Below are positions 34,800 through 43,094 of a DNA stretch of 64,000 nt, piece after piece; the stretch's first letter is position 1, and each line of letters starts with the position of its first letter. This DNA is from Porphyrobacter sp. HT-58-2 (GTDB taxonomy: Bacteria; Pseudomonadota; Alphaproteobacteria; Sphingomonadales; Sphingomonadaceae), in the NCBI RefSeq assembly GCF_002952215.1, contig NZ_CP022600.1, forward strand, positions 2,976,001 through 3,040,000. The letters are read 5' to 3'. Made by a program: the position numbers and the translations under genes. Under the pieces are notes generated by a model. That model saw nothing but the letters and a program-made list of their open reading frames with translations, did no database searches and was not told the origin of the DNA.

Positions 34800-35033
34800 A
34801 TGCCGATGACCGCCAGCCAGATCGAGGAAGCCATCCTCACCGCCCTGCCCGGCGCGCGTGTTGAACTCACCGATCTGGCGGGCGATGACGATCACTGGGC
34901 CGCAACCGTTACCGCACCGCAGTTTGCAGGCCTGAGCCGCGTGGCACAGCACAAGCTGGTCTATAATGCGCTCGGCGGGCGCATGGGCGGCGTGCTGCAC
35001 GCCTTGCAAGTCACCACTGTGGTTCCCAAGTAA
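34800..35033 (+). CDS. bolA: BolA-family protein
   Basis: A 77-residue BolA domain protein: MTASQIEEAILTALPGARVELTDLAGDDDHW, the FAGLSRVAQHKLVYNALG helix and GGVLHALQVTTVVPK. A conserved histidine in RVAQHKLVY can ligate a shared [2Fe-2S] cluster with CGFS glutaredoxin, whose gene is 39 bases downstream. It begins four bases after the zeta subunit gene. BolA-Grx pairs act in Fe-S trafficking and iron sensing. Confidence 0.94.
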   Translation: MPMTASQIEEAILTALPGARVELTDLAGDDDHWAATVTAPQFAGLSRVAQHKLVYNALGGRMGGVLHALQVTTVVPK

Positions 35034-35072
35034 CCTGCAACGATCAACCATCCTGCCAGAGGCGCAAAACCC

Positions 35073-35408
35073 ATGTCCGACGTCAACGCGCGCATTTCCG
35101 ATCTCGTCAGCACCAATGACGTGGTGCTGTTCATGAAAGGCACGCCGCTGTTTCCGCAATGCGGCTTCTCCAGCCGCGCGGTGGCGATCCTCGATCACTG
35201 CGGCGTTGCTTATGAAAGCGTCGACGTGCTGCAGGACATGGAAATCCGTCAGGGGATCAAGAACTTCTCCGACTGGCCCACGATACCGCAGCTTTACGTG
35301 AAGGGCGAATTCGTCGGCGGCAGCGACATCATGATGGAAATGTTCGAAGCGGGCGAATTGCAGCAGTTGCTGGATGAGAGCGGTGTAGCGAAAGCCTCAC
35401 AAGCTTGA
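35073..35408 (+). CDS. grxD: Monothiol glutaredoxin, Grx4 type
   Basis: The 111-residue CGFS glutaredoxin binds [2Fe-2S] clusters as a dimer or with Bol[25 protein letters not shown] places the active Cys at residue 30; [38 protein letters not shown] provides the glutathione site. It follows bolA, the usual Sphingomonad arrangement. Its stop codon overlaps a possible TTG start of a tiny membrane gene. Confidence 0.97.
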   Translation: MSDVNARISDLVSTNDVVLFMKGTPLFPQCGFSSRAVAILDHCGVAYESVDVLQDMEIRQGIKNFSDWPTIPQLYVKGEFVGGSDIMMEMFEAGELQQLLDESGVAKASQA

Positions 35409-35578
35409 CGCTTGCTCTGCTGCAATTGTTTGCGTTGCTGCTAGGCGGCGTATTCAACGCGGTAATGGCTTATGAAGCTCATGGTCGCCAAGATCCGCTT
35501 TGGCGCAGGCTGATACCGTTATTGATAGCTTTGGGTTTGTTGGCTGCTGCTGCAAGCAAGTTCGCCGCTCTCGCTTAG
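35405..35578 (+). CDS. Possible 57-residue two-span membrane protein
   Basis: From a TTG overlapping the grxD stop codon, a 57-residue frame encodes [21 protein letters not shown] and [21 protein letters not shown], two hydrophobic helices linked by the polar loop [12 protein letters not shown]. The hairpin-like design and absence of stops favour a real gene, but the start is TTG and no other support exists. Downstream lies a noncoding stretch and a terminator. Confidence 0.45.
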   Translation: MTLALLQLFALLLGGVFNAVMAYEAHGRQDPLWRRLIPLLIALGLLAAAASKFAALA

Positions 35579-36032
35579 TTCGGCCAGCGCCGCCGTCTGA
35601 GACGCCAACAGAAACGGCCCCGAAGGGTCGCAAGGCCGACCGGCCGCCCGCAGGCGCCCGTAGCGCAGCGAAGGAACAGCGCCGAGGACGCACCCGCGAA
35701 GGCGGGTGCGGAAAGCAAAAAACGCCCCGCAGGACCAGTGCGGGGCGTTTCTTTGTTCGGGGAGGCGCAACCCGGAGACCAGGAAGGGTCGCACCTCTCG
35801 TCGAAGACCATTAGGACCGCTGCATTCTCTGCACAGCCCGTGCCAAACTCGAAAAATCACGCAATTCCGTCATTTTGACGCTCATTCAGCTGGTCGCCCA
35901 CAGGGCTATTGTAAAGCAATCCGACACATCTACAGGCCTCGGCACGGCTGACGGGAAATCGGGATCGCAACCCGGCAGGGATTCGCCTTGCCCCCTTGGC
36001 AAGCGCCTGCCGCAAGGCCATCCTTTGCCACG
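35579..36032. other. Noncoding G+C-rich stretch with strong terminator; possible RNA or repeat
   Basis: No credible protein gene was found in 454 bases. Positions about 35585-35800 contain several complementary runs (for example GCACCCGCGAAGGCGGGTGC near 35690) next to a 12-bp-stem terminator at 35720-35750. The sequence has the look of a structured RNA or a dispersed element, but no known RNA family such as SRP RNA, tmRNA or RNase P was recognised. The rest (35801-36032) is less ordered. Confidence 0.35.
35720..35750. terminator. Bidirectional Rho-independent terminator
   Basis: AAACGCCCCGCA, a 7-base loop and TGCGGGGCGTTT form a perfect 12-bp stem with A-rich sequence before and CTTTGTT after it. 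It could end transcription in both directions. It lies about 140 bases after the putative small membrane gene. Confidence 0.85.
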
Positions 36033-36827
36033 ATGAACATCGAAACACCGCACGATTCTGGACCTCAGGGCATCCCTGCCGCCACCATCATCATTTTCCG
36101 CAATGCCCCTTCGGGCGGCGCGCCGGAAGTGCTGATGACGGTGCGTTCGCGCAATATGAGCTTTGCCGGGGGCATGGCGGTGTTTCCCGGCGGGCGGGTG
36201 GATCCCGAAGATTTCGCGCTGGCCGAACAGGTGGCCGCAGACCACGGCCTTTCTCCGGACGAAGCCGCCCACCAGATCGCCGCGGTGCGCGAAACGATCG
36301 AGGAAACCGGCCTTGCGCTAGGCCTTGCAGGCACCATCGATGCCGAGCGAGCCGCGGCAGCCCGAGCGATGCTGGCCGAGATCGGCGCGCTCGCTCCTGT
36401 GCTTCAGGCCTTCGACTGGCGACTCGACCTTGCCCAGATCACCCCCTTTGCGCGCTGGTTTCCGAAGAACGAGAACATCCCGCGCGTCTATGACACGCGT
36501 TTCTATCTCGCCGATCTAGGGACTGGCGCCGTCGACGTGTCGATTGACCATGCCGAAAACACGCAGCTGTTCTGGACCAGCGCGCAAGGGGCGCTGGATG
36601 CAGCGGAACGCGGCGAGATCAAGCTGATCTTCCCCACCCGCCGCAACCTCGAACGCCTTGCCCTGTTTTCAAGCTTCGCCGAGGCGCGCGCTCAGGCAGA
36701 AGCGATTCCGGTCAAGACCATCATGCCGCAGATCGTCGAGCAGGACGGCAAGCCGTGGCTGACGATCCTCGCCGATGCGGGCTATCCGGTCACCGGCGAA
36801 TTGCTGGAAACCGTCGCGCGGGGATGA
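36033..36827 (+). CDS. Nudix hydrolase (NUDT19/NUDT7-like, CoA- or acyl-CoA-type)
   Basis: The 264-residue product has a Nudix domain with PGGRVDPEDF followed, after an insertion of about 35 residues, by AVRETIEETGLALGLAG, matching the REUXEEXGU half of the Nudix box. The insertion between the glycine and RE is typical of NUDT19-like proteins. ITPFARWFPKNENIPRVYDTRFYLA is the family C-terminal block. The start at 36033 (MNIETPH) is used. Substrate is likely CoA derivatives or NAD(H), but not resolvable here. Confidence 0.85.
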   Translation: MNIETPHDSGPQGIPAATIIIFRNAPSGGAPEVLMTVRSRNMSFAGGMAVFPGGRVDPEDFALAEQVAADHGLSPDEAAHQIAAVRETIEETGLALGLAGTIDAERAAAARAMLAEIGALAPVLQAFDWRLDLAQITPFARWFPKNENIPRVYDTRFYLADLGTGAVDVSIDHAENTQLFWTSAQGALDAAERGEIKLIFPTRRNLERLALFSSFAEARAQAEAIPVKTIMPQIVEQDGKPWLTILADAGYPVTGELLETVARG

Positions 36828-36865
36828 ATGGCGCGCCGGGAAGGATGAAAATGAGAACTGGGTGA

Positions 36866-37231
36866 TTATCCTTTAATTATTGATTTTCCTACTACATTCG
36901 CCTTCACACAGGAACCTTCTTTTGGCGGAACCTCATCAAAATCGCCCAGATTGATTGGTCTGAGCGGTGCAATCCTGCTGCGTCCGTTTTGTGCCCTCGC
37001 CACGGTTTTTGCGGTTGGCGCGCCGATCACCCAAAAGCTGACGACGTGCTCAGTTCGCCTCGGTTGCCAGTTCTGGGACTTAACCGCCGTGCCCAATCGA
37101 CATTCGAATGACTGGATTCGCCAATACCGGTCGGTCAGCTTGGACCGGGGTTCTGCCAAAAGCCGAAATACAGCAACCGACCCCAAAACGGTCGTGGCGA
37201 GGATTGAACCCAGTTTACGGCTTTTCTTCAA
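36866..37231 (-). CDS. Possible small secreted/anchored protein, low-G+C stretch
   Basis: A 121-residue frame from a TTG start: KKSRKLGSILATTVLGSVAVF is a typical basic-plus-hydrophobic N-terminus, followed by polar sequence with RYWRIQSFECRLG and a GDFDEVPPKEGSCVKANVVG end. The stretch 36841-37260 is about 51% G+C by hand count, lower than its surroundings. No family recognised and no ribosome site seen. A competing frame of 99 residues on the plus strand (36951-37250) ends in a TAATG overlap with the next gene. The call is therefore tentative. Confidence 0.4.
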   Translation of the reverse strand: MKKSRKLGSILATTVLGSVAVFRLLAEPRSKLTDRYWRIQSFECRLGTAVKSQNWQPRRTEHVVSFWVIGAPTAKTVARAQNGRSRIAPLRPINLGDFDEVPPKEGSCVKANVVGKSIIKG

Positions 37232-37249
37232 ACGGTTATTCTGCTCGTA

Positions 37250-38155
37250 ATGCGCTCGCTTGCCATCACGTTAGCAATTGCCCTCGCGGGAGTGTCCGCT
37301 GTCCCAGCAGCGGCCCAAGATGCAGCGGCGCAGGACAACACCCCTCAGGGGACCACGATCATCGTCAGGCCGCCGCTCACGGAAGATGAGCGCAAGCAGG
37401 AACTGCGGGAGTTCACCAAACAGATCGTTCGACCGCCGCGCATGCGCCACCCGGTCGCGAAATTCTTCTATCCGATTTGTCCGCAGGTTCTCGGCCTCGC
37501 TCCCGAAGAGGCTGAGGCCATCGTCGAACGCATCCGGGAGAATGCCCGCGCATTAAGTGTTGGAGCGAACACGGATCCGGCCTGCCTGCCCACTGTCAAG
37601 GTTGCCTTCATGGCACCAGCGGCAGGCCCATCAGATCGCTGGCTGACTGCCGACTCCGCACAGCTCGCGCATCTCGCGATTTACGAGCGCGAGCGCGTGC
37701 TCGCCGAGACCGGACCTGTGCGCGCGTGGAACCGTGTGCTCATGCGCGACTTCAACGGCGAGCCGATTGAGGTTGGTAGGATGATTTTTATCGAGCCCTA
37801 CAACCGGAACGATCCGATCGTCACGACCGAGATTACGGGAGCAGCGGTGCTTATTGCGCGCGAAGCAGCCGAGGGCTTCACGCTCGCCCAGCTGGCCGAC
37901 TACATCACAATGCGAGCGCTGATCGGGACCGGTGCGCCATTGAGCGAAGAGGGCGTTCCGGCCCGCACCATCCTCACCTTGTTTGACGAGCCGGACCCGC
38001 CCGCCGAGATGACCTTGTTTGACCGGAGTTTGGTTGCAGAGATCTACAACGCCTCACGCAATTCCTCGCCTCGCCGTGTTTACAACGACATTGCACGCGC
38101 CGCTGCCGAATCCGAGCGGATTACCGGTGCGGAGCCTGAAGCGCCCAAACGCTAG
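37250..38155 (+). CDS. Secreted protein of unknown function
   Basis: A 301-residue protein with a clear signal peptide (LAITLAIALAGVSAVPAAAQ). The mature part shows TTIIVRPPLTEDERKQELREFTKQIVRP, a KFFYPICPQVLGLAPEEAEAIVERIREN block with a Cys pairing with CLPTVKVAF, and VGRMIFIEPYNRNDPIV. The C-terminal half has DYITMRALIGTGAP. Such proteins are common and uncharacterised in sphingomonads; no enzyme motif is visible. The start overlaps the stop of an alternative upstream frame (TAATG). Confidence 0.75.
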   Translation: MRSLAITLAIALAGVSAVPAAAQDAAAQDNTPQGTTIIVRPPLTEDERKQELREFTKQIVRPPRMRHPVAKFFYPICPQVLGLAPEEAEAIVERIRENARALSVGANTDPACLPTVKVAFMAPAAGPSDRWLTADSAQLAHLAIYERERVLAETGPVRAWNRVLMRDFNGEPIEVGRMIFIEPYNRNDPIVTTEITGAAVLIAREAAEGFTLAQLADYITMRALIGTGAPLSEEGVPARTILTLFDEPDPPAEMTLFDRSLVAEIYNASRNSSPRRVYNDIARAAAESERITGAEPEAPKR

Positions 38156-38408
38156 CGTCGCGAATTAGCCGACAAAGCCGCCGTTCCGCAATCCACCCAC
38201 CAGCAGTCATGAACAGGGCTGATGCGCGATCCCGAAAGCGGCACGTCGGCATTGCCCTGCTCGCGAAAAATTCCTGCCGGTCAGCAAGCGATCCCAAACC
38301 AGTCATCTGAAGAGGAGCGAGTTAGCGGTTCGCGCGGTTCGATACGTAGCAGACAATCGCGGTCATGAGTTTGCGCCCACCGATCCATGATCATTGCGTC
38401 AGCTGCGG

Positions 38409-39644
38409 TCATTGTGCGTGCTCCAGCACGGCTTGCGCCTCGCCCCACTCAGGGAACGGGTCGTTGAGGCGTTCCCACTGTTCAGGCGTGAATTCATCCG
38501 TCGGCACCAGACACGCATCGAGCGCCTTGGTGATCGCCGCCTTATCGAGCCCGATGCCGATGAACACCAGCTCCTGCCGGCGGTCGCCCCATACTGCGTC
38601 CCAGTGGCGGATGACAAATTCCTCGAAGGTGCCGTCATCGGGCCAGCGGTTCTTGGGCACCGCCGCCCACCAGCGCCCCATGCGGCTGACGGTCTTCTGA
38701 TGCCCTGCAATCGCCAGCTCGCCGAGGAAGTCTGTGCGCGTGGCGAGCCAGAAATGGCCCTTGGCGCGGATCACCTTGTCCAAGCAGTCGCCGGTCAGGA
38801 AGCGGTAGAACATCGCCGGATGGAACGGACGGCGGGCGCGGTAGACGAAGCTTTCGACCCCGTATTCCTCGCTTTCGGGGCGGTGGCTGGCGTAATCATA
38901 AAGCTCCTTCATCCACAGCGGGTGCTGTTCGGAACGCTCCTCGTCATAGAGGCCGGTATCGAGGATGGTGTCCAGCGACACCTTGCCGAAATCGGCGTCG
39001 ATGATGCGTGCATCGGCATTCAGCGAGGCCACCACCTGCTTGACCGTGGCAAGCTGCTCGGCGCTCACGGCGCTGGCCTTGTTGACGATTACCACATCAG
39101 CGAATTCGATCTGTTCAACCAGCAGACTGACAAGGCTGCGATCATCGCCTTCGCCCGCTGTCTCACCGCGTGCGGAAAGCAGGTCAGTGCTGGAATAGTC
39201 CGCCAGCAGATTGAGCGCGTCGACCACCGTCACCATCGTATCGAGCCGCGCGACATCGCCGAGGCATTCGTCATCTTCGTCGCGGAAGGAGAAGGTGGCC
39301 GCGACCGGTAGGGGTTCGGAAATACCGGTGCTTTCGATCACGAGATAATCGAAGCGGCCTTCCTCGGCGAGCTTGCGCACTTCCTTCAGCAAGTCGTCGC
39401 GCAAGGTACAGCAGATGCAGCCATTGGTCATTTCGACGAGGCTTTCCTCGGCGCGGGACAACGCCGCCTCGCCCCCGCGAACCAGATCGGCGTCGATGTT
39501 GACCTCGCTCATGTCGTTGACGATCACCGCCACGCGCTTGCCTTCGCGGTTGGCGAGGATGTGGTTGAGCAGCGTGGTCTTGCCCGCACCAAGAAAGCCG
39601 GAGAGCACGGTGACGGGCAGGCGGGGATCAGGCGAGGTGGTCAT
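38409..39644 (-). CDS. CobW/COG0523 GTPase, probable zinc metallochaperone (ZigA/YciC type)
   Basis: The 411-residue P-loop GTPase has [16 protein letters not shown] (Walker A from residue 15), the metal-binding NGCICCTL motif (GCICC at 75-79), [15 protein letters not shown], and VIVNKAS. The C-terminal CobW_C domain includes [16 protein letters not shown]0523 proteins of this branch deliver zinc to client enzymes when zinc is low. The start at 39644 (MTTSPDP) is used. It is divergent from merC with a Zur-box-like palindrome between, supporting a zinc-starvation role rather than cobalamin. Confidence 0.9.
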   Translation of the reverse strand: MTTSPDPRLPVTVLSGFLGAGKTTLLNHILANREGKRVAVIVNDMSEVNIDADLVRGGEAALSRAEESLVEMTNGCICCTLRDDLLKEVRKLAEEGRFDYLVIESTGISEPLPVAATFSFRDEDDECLGDVARLDTMVTVVDALNLLADYSSTDLLSARGETAGEGDDRSLVSLLVEQIEFADVVIVNKASAVSAEQLATVKQVVASLNADARIIDADFGKVSLDTILDTGLYDEERSEQHPLWMKELYDYASHRPESEEYGVESFVYRARRPFHPAMFYRFLTGDCLDKVIRAKGHFWLATRTDFLGELAIAGHQKTVSRMGRWWAAVPKNRWPDDGTFEEFVIRHWDAVWGDRRQELVFIGIGLDKAAITKALDACLVPTDEFTPEQWERLNDPFPEWGEAQAVLEHAQ

Positions 39645-39693
39645 GGGGTGAAATCCTGTTGCTGGCACTTGCAAATCGGCGGCACCGATTTAA

Positions 39694-39711
39694 GTGATGT
39701 TGTAACATTAC
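39694..39711. promoter_or_regulatory. Candidate Zur operator between the two zinc transcription units
   Basis: GTGATGTT-GT-AACATTAC is an 18-bp near-perfect inverted repeat (one mismatch per arm pair) that closely resembles Zur boxes (GTTATGTTATAACAT-type). It lies 50 bases upstream of the CobW start and 17 bases upstream of merC, so a single dimer could repress both. The symmetry is seen; control by Zur is inferred from the genes on either side. Confidence 0.75.
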
Positions 39712-39727
39712 GCAATAGGGGCGGATC

Positions 39728-40120
39728 ATGGCGATTTCTCTTTCAGCAACGTGCAACGAGCCGCTGTGGCACCGGTTCGGGATGGGCCTTTCGGTGCTGT
39801 GCCTCGTACATTGCCTCGCCCTGCCGTGGTTGCTGGCGAGCCTGCCGGCGGTGGCGCTTGCCGCTTTGCCCGAAACATTGCGTGACAACGAATGGCTTCA
39901 CGCCGCGCTGATCGCACCGGTATTACTGGTGAGCGGCCCTGTGCTGCTGCGTGCCCGGCCGGGCCTGCTTCGCACGGCGCTGGTCTTGACTGCCTTTGCC
40001 GCGCTGACCGGCGCACTGTTCCTCGAGAGCGAGCTTGGCGAACAGACGCTGACCGTGGCTGGTGCCGCGCTATTGATGGCGGCCCACTGGGAGCGGCTGC
40101 GGCAAGCGCATCCGCACTGA
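39728..40120 (+). CDS. MerC-domain membrane protein
   Basis: A 130-residue membrane protein: the MerC signature LSVLCLVHCLALPWLLASLP with its two cysteines is followed by hydrophobic spans (LIAPVLLVSGPVLLRA, TALVLTAFAALTGALFL, LTVAGAALLMAAHWERL). MerC-type proteins move metal ions across the inner membrane. The gene follows the Zur-like box at once and precedes the ABC genes by two bases, placing it in the zinc-regulated operon. It probably handles zinc rather than mercury. Confidence 0.85.
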   Translation: MAISLSATCNEPLWHRFGMGLSVLCLVHCLALPWLLASLPAVALAALPETLRDNEWLHAALIAPVLLVSGPVLLRARPGLLRTALVLTAFAALTGALFLESELGEQTLTVAGAALLMAAHWERLRQAHPH

Positions 40121-40122
40121 CG

Positions 40123-40776
40123 ATGGATTTGGCAGCGCGCAATATTGGCAAGGCCTATGGTGGCCGAATGGTGTTGGCGGGCGTCTCGTTCACCCTCGCG
40201 CCGGGCGAGCGGGCGCTGCTGCTCGGCCCTTCGGGCTCGGGCAAATCGACGCTGCTGAATTGCCTGTGCGGGTTGCAACGGCCCGATACGGGTGCGGTGA
40301 TGCTCGGGGAGGACGTGCTGGCCTCACCTGGCAATATGGCCGCCGCAGACCGTTTGCGCCGCCGCCATTTCGGGATCGTGTTCCAGACCCTGCGGCTGGT
40401 TTCAGCGCTCACCGTGCGCGCCAATCTGGCGCTGGCGCAGAAGCTTCAGACCGGCGTGAGCGATCCGGCGCTGATAGAGAGCACGCTTGACCGGCTGGGC
40501 ATCGCGAACCGCGCCGATGCACGCCCCCATGCCTTGAGCCAGGGCGAAGCGCAGCGCGCCGCCATCGCCCGCGCGCTGGTGGTGCGTCCCGCCGTTTTCG
40601 TCGCCGACGAGCCGACCTCGGCGCTCGATCACGACAATGCCGCGCGGGTCGCGGGCCTGCTTCTCGACCTTGCCGAGGAAACCGGCGCAAGCCTGCTGGT
40701 CGCCACGCATGATGATCGCCTGCGCGCGCATTTTCCCCGCACCTTGACGCTGGCCGAAGGGCGGATCGCGGGATGA
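40123..40776 (+). CDS. ABC transporter ATP-binding protein, LolD/MacB-like, zinc locus
   Basis: A 217-residue ATPase with Walker A GPSGSGKST (35-43), signature LSQGEAQRAAIARALV, Walker B VFVADEPTSALD and a switch H-loop in LLVATHDDRLRAHF. It resembles the LolD/MacB family that powers FtsX-type permeases without a membrane substrate path. It overlaps its permease gene by four bases (ATGA). This ATPase-permease-DUF3299 order matches the zinc-starvation-induced PA4064-PA4066 genes of Pseudomonas, from memory. Confidence 0.9.
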   Translation: MDLAARNIGKAYGGRMVLAGVSFTLAPGERALLLGPSGSGKSTLLNCLCGLQRPDTGAVMLGEDVLASPGNMAAADRLRRRHFGIVFQTLRLVSALTVRANLALAQKLQTGVSDPALIESTLDRLGIANRADARPHALSQGEAQRAAIARALVVRPAVFVADEPTSALDHDNAARVAGLLLDLAEETGASLLVATHDDRLRAHFPRTLTLAEGRIAG

Positions 40777-42011
40777 TCGGCCTCGCGCTCGCCTACCTGC
40801 GTGACCGGCCGCTGACGACCGCGCTCAACCTGCTGCTGCTCGCCATCGCCGTCGCCATGCTGGTGCTACTGGTGCAGGTGAGCGCGCAGGCCAGCACACG
40901 GTTCGATCGCGATGCGCAAGGGGTGGATCTGGTGGTCGGGGCCAAGGGTTCGCCACTGCAGCTGATCCTCTCCAGCATCTTCCATGTCGATCAGCCAACC
41001 GGCAATATCCCGATCGAGGCGCGCGCCCTGCTTGCACGCGATCCGGCCGTCGCGCGGGTGGTGCCGCTGGCGCTGGGCGACAATTTCCGCGGCTACCGGA
41101 TTGTCGGCACCGATGCGGGATTTGCAGCGCTCTATGATCTCAGGCTGGCCGAGGGCCGCGCCTTCGCCGCGCCGATGGAAGCGGTGCTCGGCGCAGACGT
41201 CGCCCGTGCCACCGGGGCGCGCCTTGGCCAGAAGTTCGTCGGCAGCCACGGACTTGCCGAGGAGGAGGGGCAGGAACAGGGCCACGACCATGCGCCGTTC
41301 AAGACCGTCGGCATCCTCGCCCCGACCGGCGGGGTGGCCGACCGCCTGATCCTCACCAGCGTCGCTAGCGTGTGGGCCGTGCACGGGATCGCGGAGCATG
41401 ACGAAGGCGAGGAGCACGATCACGATCACGATCATGGCGCAACGAGCGGTTCGCAATCGCTCCAACCCGAACTGACCGCGCTGCTCGTCACCTATCGCAA
41501 TGCCGCGAGCGCGATGCGAGTGCCGGCGATGATCAACCGGCAGAGCGCCCTGCAAGCGGCGGTTCCTGCCACCGAAACCGCCCGCCTGCTCGACCTGCTC
41601 GGCGCAAGCCTCGAAGGGCTGCGGATTTTCGCATGGCTGCTGGCGGCGACCGGGGGCCTTGCGATCCTCGTTGCGCTGGTCGGCATGGTGCGCAGCCGCG
41701 AGGGCGATCTGGCGCTGCTGCGGGTGATGGGCGCCAACCGCGCGCAAGTGTTCGGCACGGTGCTGCTCGAGGGCGTGCTGACCGCACTGGTCGGGGCGGT
41801 GCTGGGCTGGATCGCGGCGCACGGCCTGATCATGGCTGCCCGTGCGAGTTTCCCGGCGCTGGCCGAGCTTGGCCTTGCCGCCTGGCAACCGCTGCCGGCC
41901 GAAGCGGCGCTGGCAACTGCTGTGGTCGGCATCGGCGCGCTTGCCGCACTTGTCCCGGCGCTTGCCGTCTACCGCCTCGATCCTGCCTGCGTGCTGGTGC
42001 GGGCTGGCTGA
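40773..42011 (+). CDS. FtsX-type ABC permease with histidine-rich loop, zinc locus
   Basis: A 412-residue permease: first span near residues 14-34 (LTTALNLLLLAIAVAMLVLLV), a large periplasmic domain, then three spans (LLAATGGLAILVALVGMV, GTVLLEGVLTALVGAVLG, AAVVG-type last span). The periplasmic domain holds GQEQGHDHAPF and a cluster EHDEGEEHDHDHDHG, an obvious metal-binding stretch. GDLALLRVMGANRAQVF is the FtsX coupling motif. MacB-like permeases transmit force to periplasmic partners; here the partner is probably the DUF3299 protein. It is sandwiched between the ATPase and DUF3299 genes. Confidence 0.88.
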   Translation: MIGLALAYLRDRPLTTALNLLLLAIAVAMLVLLVQVSAQASTRFDRDAQGVDLVVGAKGSPLQLILSSIFHVDQPTGNIPIEARALLARDPAVARVVPLALGDNFRGYRIVGTDAGFAALYDLRLAEGRAFAAPMEAVLGADVARATGARLGQKFVGSHGLAEEEGQEQGHDHAPFKTVGILAPTGGVADRLILTSVASVWAVHGIAEHDEGEEHDHDHDHGATSGSQSLQPELTALLVTYRNAASAMRVPAMINRQSALQAAVPATETARLLDLLGASLEGLRIFAWLLAATGGLAILVALVGMVRSREGDLALLRVMGANRAQVFGTVLLEGVLTALVGAVLGWIAAHGLIMAARASFPALAELGLAAWQPLPAEAALATAVVGIGALAALVPALAVYRLDPACVLVRAG

Positions 42012-42037
42012 CGATGACTAGAAAGGAATTTGCCGAA

Positions 42038-42610
42038 ATGAGCTGGAAGGCGATCATCGTGATCTTCGCTGCACTGGTAAGCATCACGGTGGGCCAGGCC
42101 ATCGCCGCCGCGGTTCAAGGCACCAAGCGCAATCCCGCACTTATCGAACCGGCGGTGCAGGCCTATGGCGCGGCGCAGGCTCCCGATTACAAGTCTGGCC
42201 GCATGGTCGAGGACGTGTGGAAGCCCGCCGCGACGCCGAAAGGCGGGGTATCGTGGAAAGTGCTTGAGGCGACCGGCGAGACGACCCGCACCGATGCGCA
42301 GGGTTTCATCGTCTCCAAGCCGAAATTCACTCCGCAGGTAAAGGCGCTCGCTGGCAAGCGGATTACCGTCGCCGGATGGATGATGCCGCTCACCGCCGGG
42401 CGCACCCAGAAACATTTCGTGCTGCTCGGCTATCCGCCGGGCTGCCCCTTCCACTTCCACGCCGCACCCAACCAGTTCATCGAGGTGTATGCCGACACCG
42501 CCTTCCCAACGAGCGAAACGCGGGTGTTCACGGTGAGCGGAGTGCTCGAACTGACTGGCTACGATGAAAGCGGGATATTCTATCGCTTGCGGCAGTCCCG
42601 GCCCGGTTAG
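42038..42610 (+). CDS. DUF3299 protein of the zinc-regulated ABC system
   Basis: A 190-residue exported protein: a hydrophobic N-terminal segment (AIIVIFAALVSITVGQAIAAA), then SWKVLEATGETT, GKRITVAGWMMPL, FVLLGYPPGCPFHFHAAPNQFIEVYAD and VSGVLELTGYDESGIFYRL. These blocks match DUF3299. The CPFHFH residues could bind metal. Two starts fit: 42014 and 42038. AAAGGA lies about ten bases before the second, which also gives a normal signal anchor, so 42038 was chosen. It follows the permease gene; the trio resembles Pseudomonas PA4064-4066. Confidence 0.82.
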   Translation: MSWKAIIVIFAALVSITVGQAIAAAVQGTKRNPALIEPAVQAYGAAQAPDYKSGRMVEDVWKPAATPKGGVSWKVLEATGETTRTDAQGFIVSKPKFTPQVKALAGKRITVAGWMMPLTAGRTQKHFVLLGYPPGCPFHFHAAPNQFIEVYADTAFPTSETRVFTVSGVLELTGYDESGIFYRLRQSRPG

Positions 42611-42955
42611 GCGCATCAAGCGCGATGGGGGCTGTGGCGCGCTGACCTGGACCGGTGCGGCAGCCGTAGCCGCCATTCGCCTTTCTACCCAGCTGCGGTC
42701 ACAAGCGGGGCCAATCGGCAGTCCGAAAAGCCGATTGACGGCTTTTATCGGAACCAGACGCTCGATGGAATGGGCTCGAACGACCGCCTCTGGGTCGACA
42801 GCTGCCGTAGTTGAACAGATGATCGGAGGGTCACTTTCGTCCTTTTGGCACCCGGAACCTGCTCATCGGCAACCGGCCTGGAAATGGTCAAAGTTCTCTT
42901 TTTTGTGCGGGGATGGTTGCTTCGAAAATGCCAGTTTTCCGGTATTTTGTAGCGT
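42611..42955. other. Intergenic stretch with no recognised gene
   Basis: 345 bases lie between DUF3299 and tRNA-Arg. No frame, hairpin or promoter of note was seen; a TGGCAC at about 42849 lacks a correctly spaced TTGC element. A T-rich tract near 42900 precedes the tRNA on the plus strand but the tRNA is on the minus strand. Confidence 0.5.
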
Positions 42956-43032
42956 TGGCGCGCCCGGCAGGACTCGAACCTGCTGCCTCAAGATTAGAAG
43001 TCTCGCGCTCTATCCAGATGAGCTACGGGCGC
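42956..43032 (-). tRNA. tRNA-Arg (UCU)
   Basis: The minus strand gives a 77-nt tRNA: acceptor GCGCCCG/CGGGCGC with discriminator G and encoded CCA, D-arm AGCTCATCTGGATAGAGC, anticodon loop CTTCTAA (anticodon UCU), and T arm GCAGGTTCGAGTCCTGC. All stems pair. Confidence 0.97.
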
Positions 43033-43094
43033 GCAGCCGATTGCGCCAATAGCGTGCTTTGCCGCTCAGGCAAATCGCGCTAACCGTCCGAGCG

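Noticed and set aside
38156..38408. Short minus-strand frame of 61 codons between the secreted protein and CobW genes
   Set aside because: No ribosome site, arginine-rich composition and overlap with the end of the preceding gene.
42840..42875. TGGCAC near tRNA-Arg as a sigma-54 promoter
   Set aside because: No TTGC element at the required 5-base spacing and no gene downstream on that strand.
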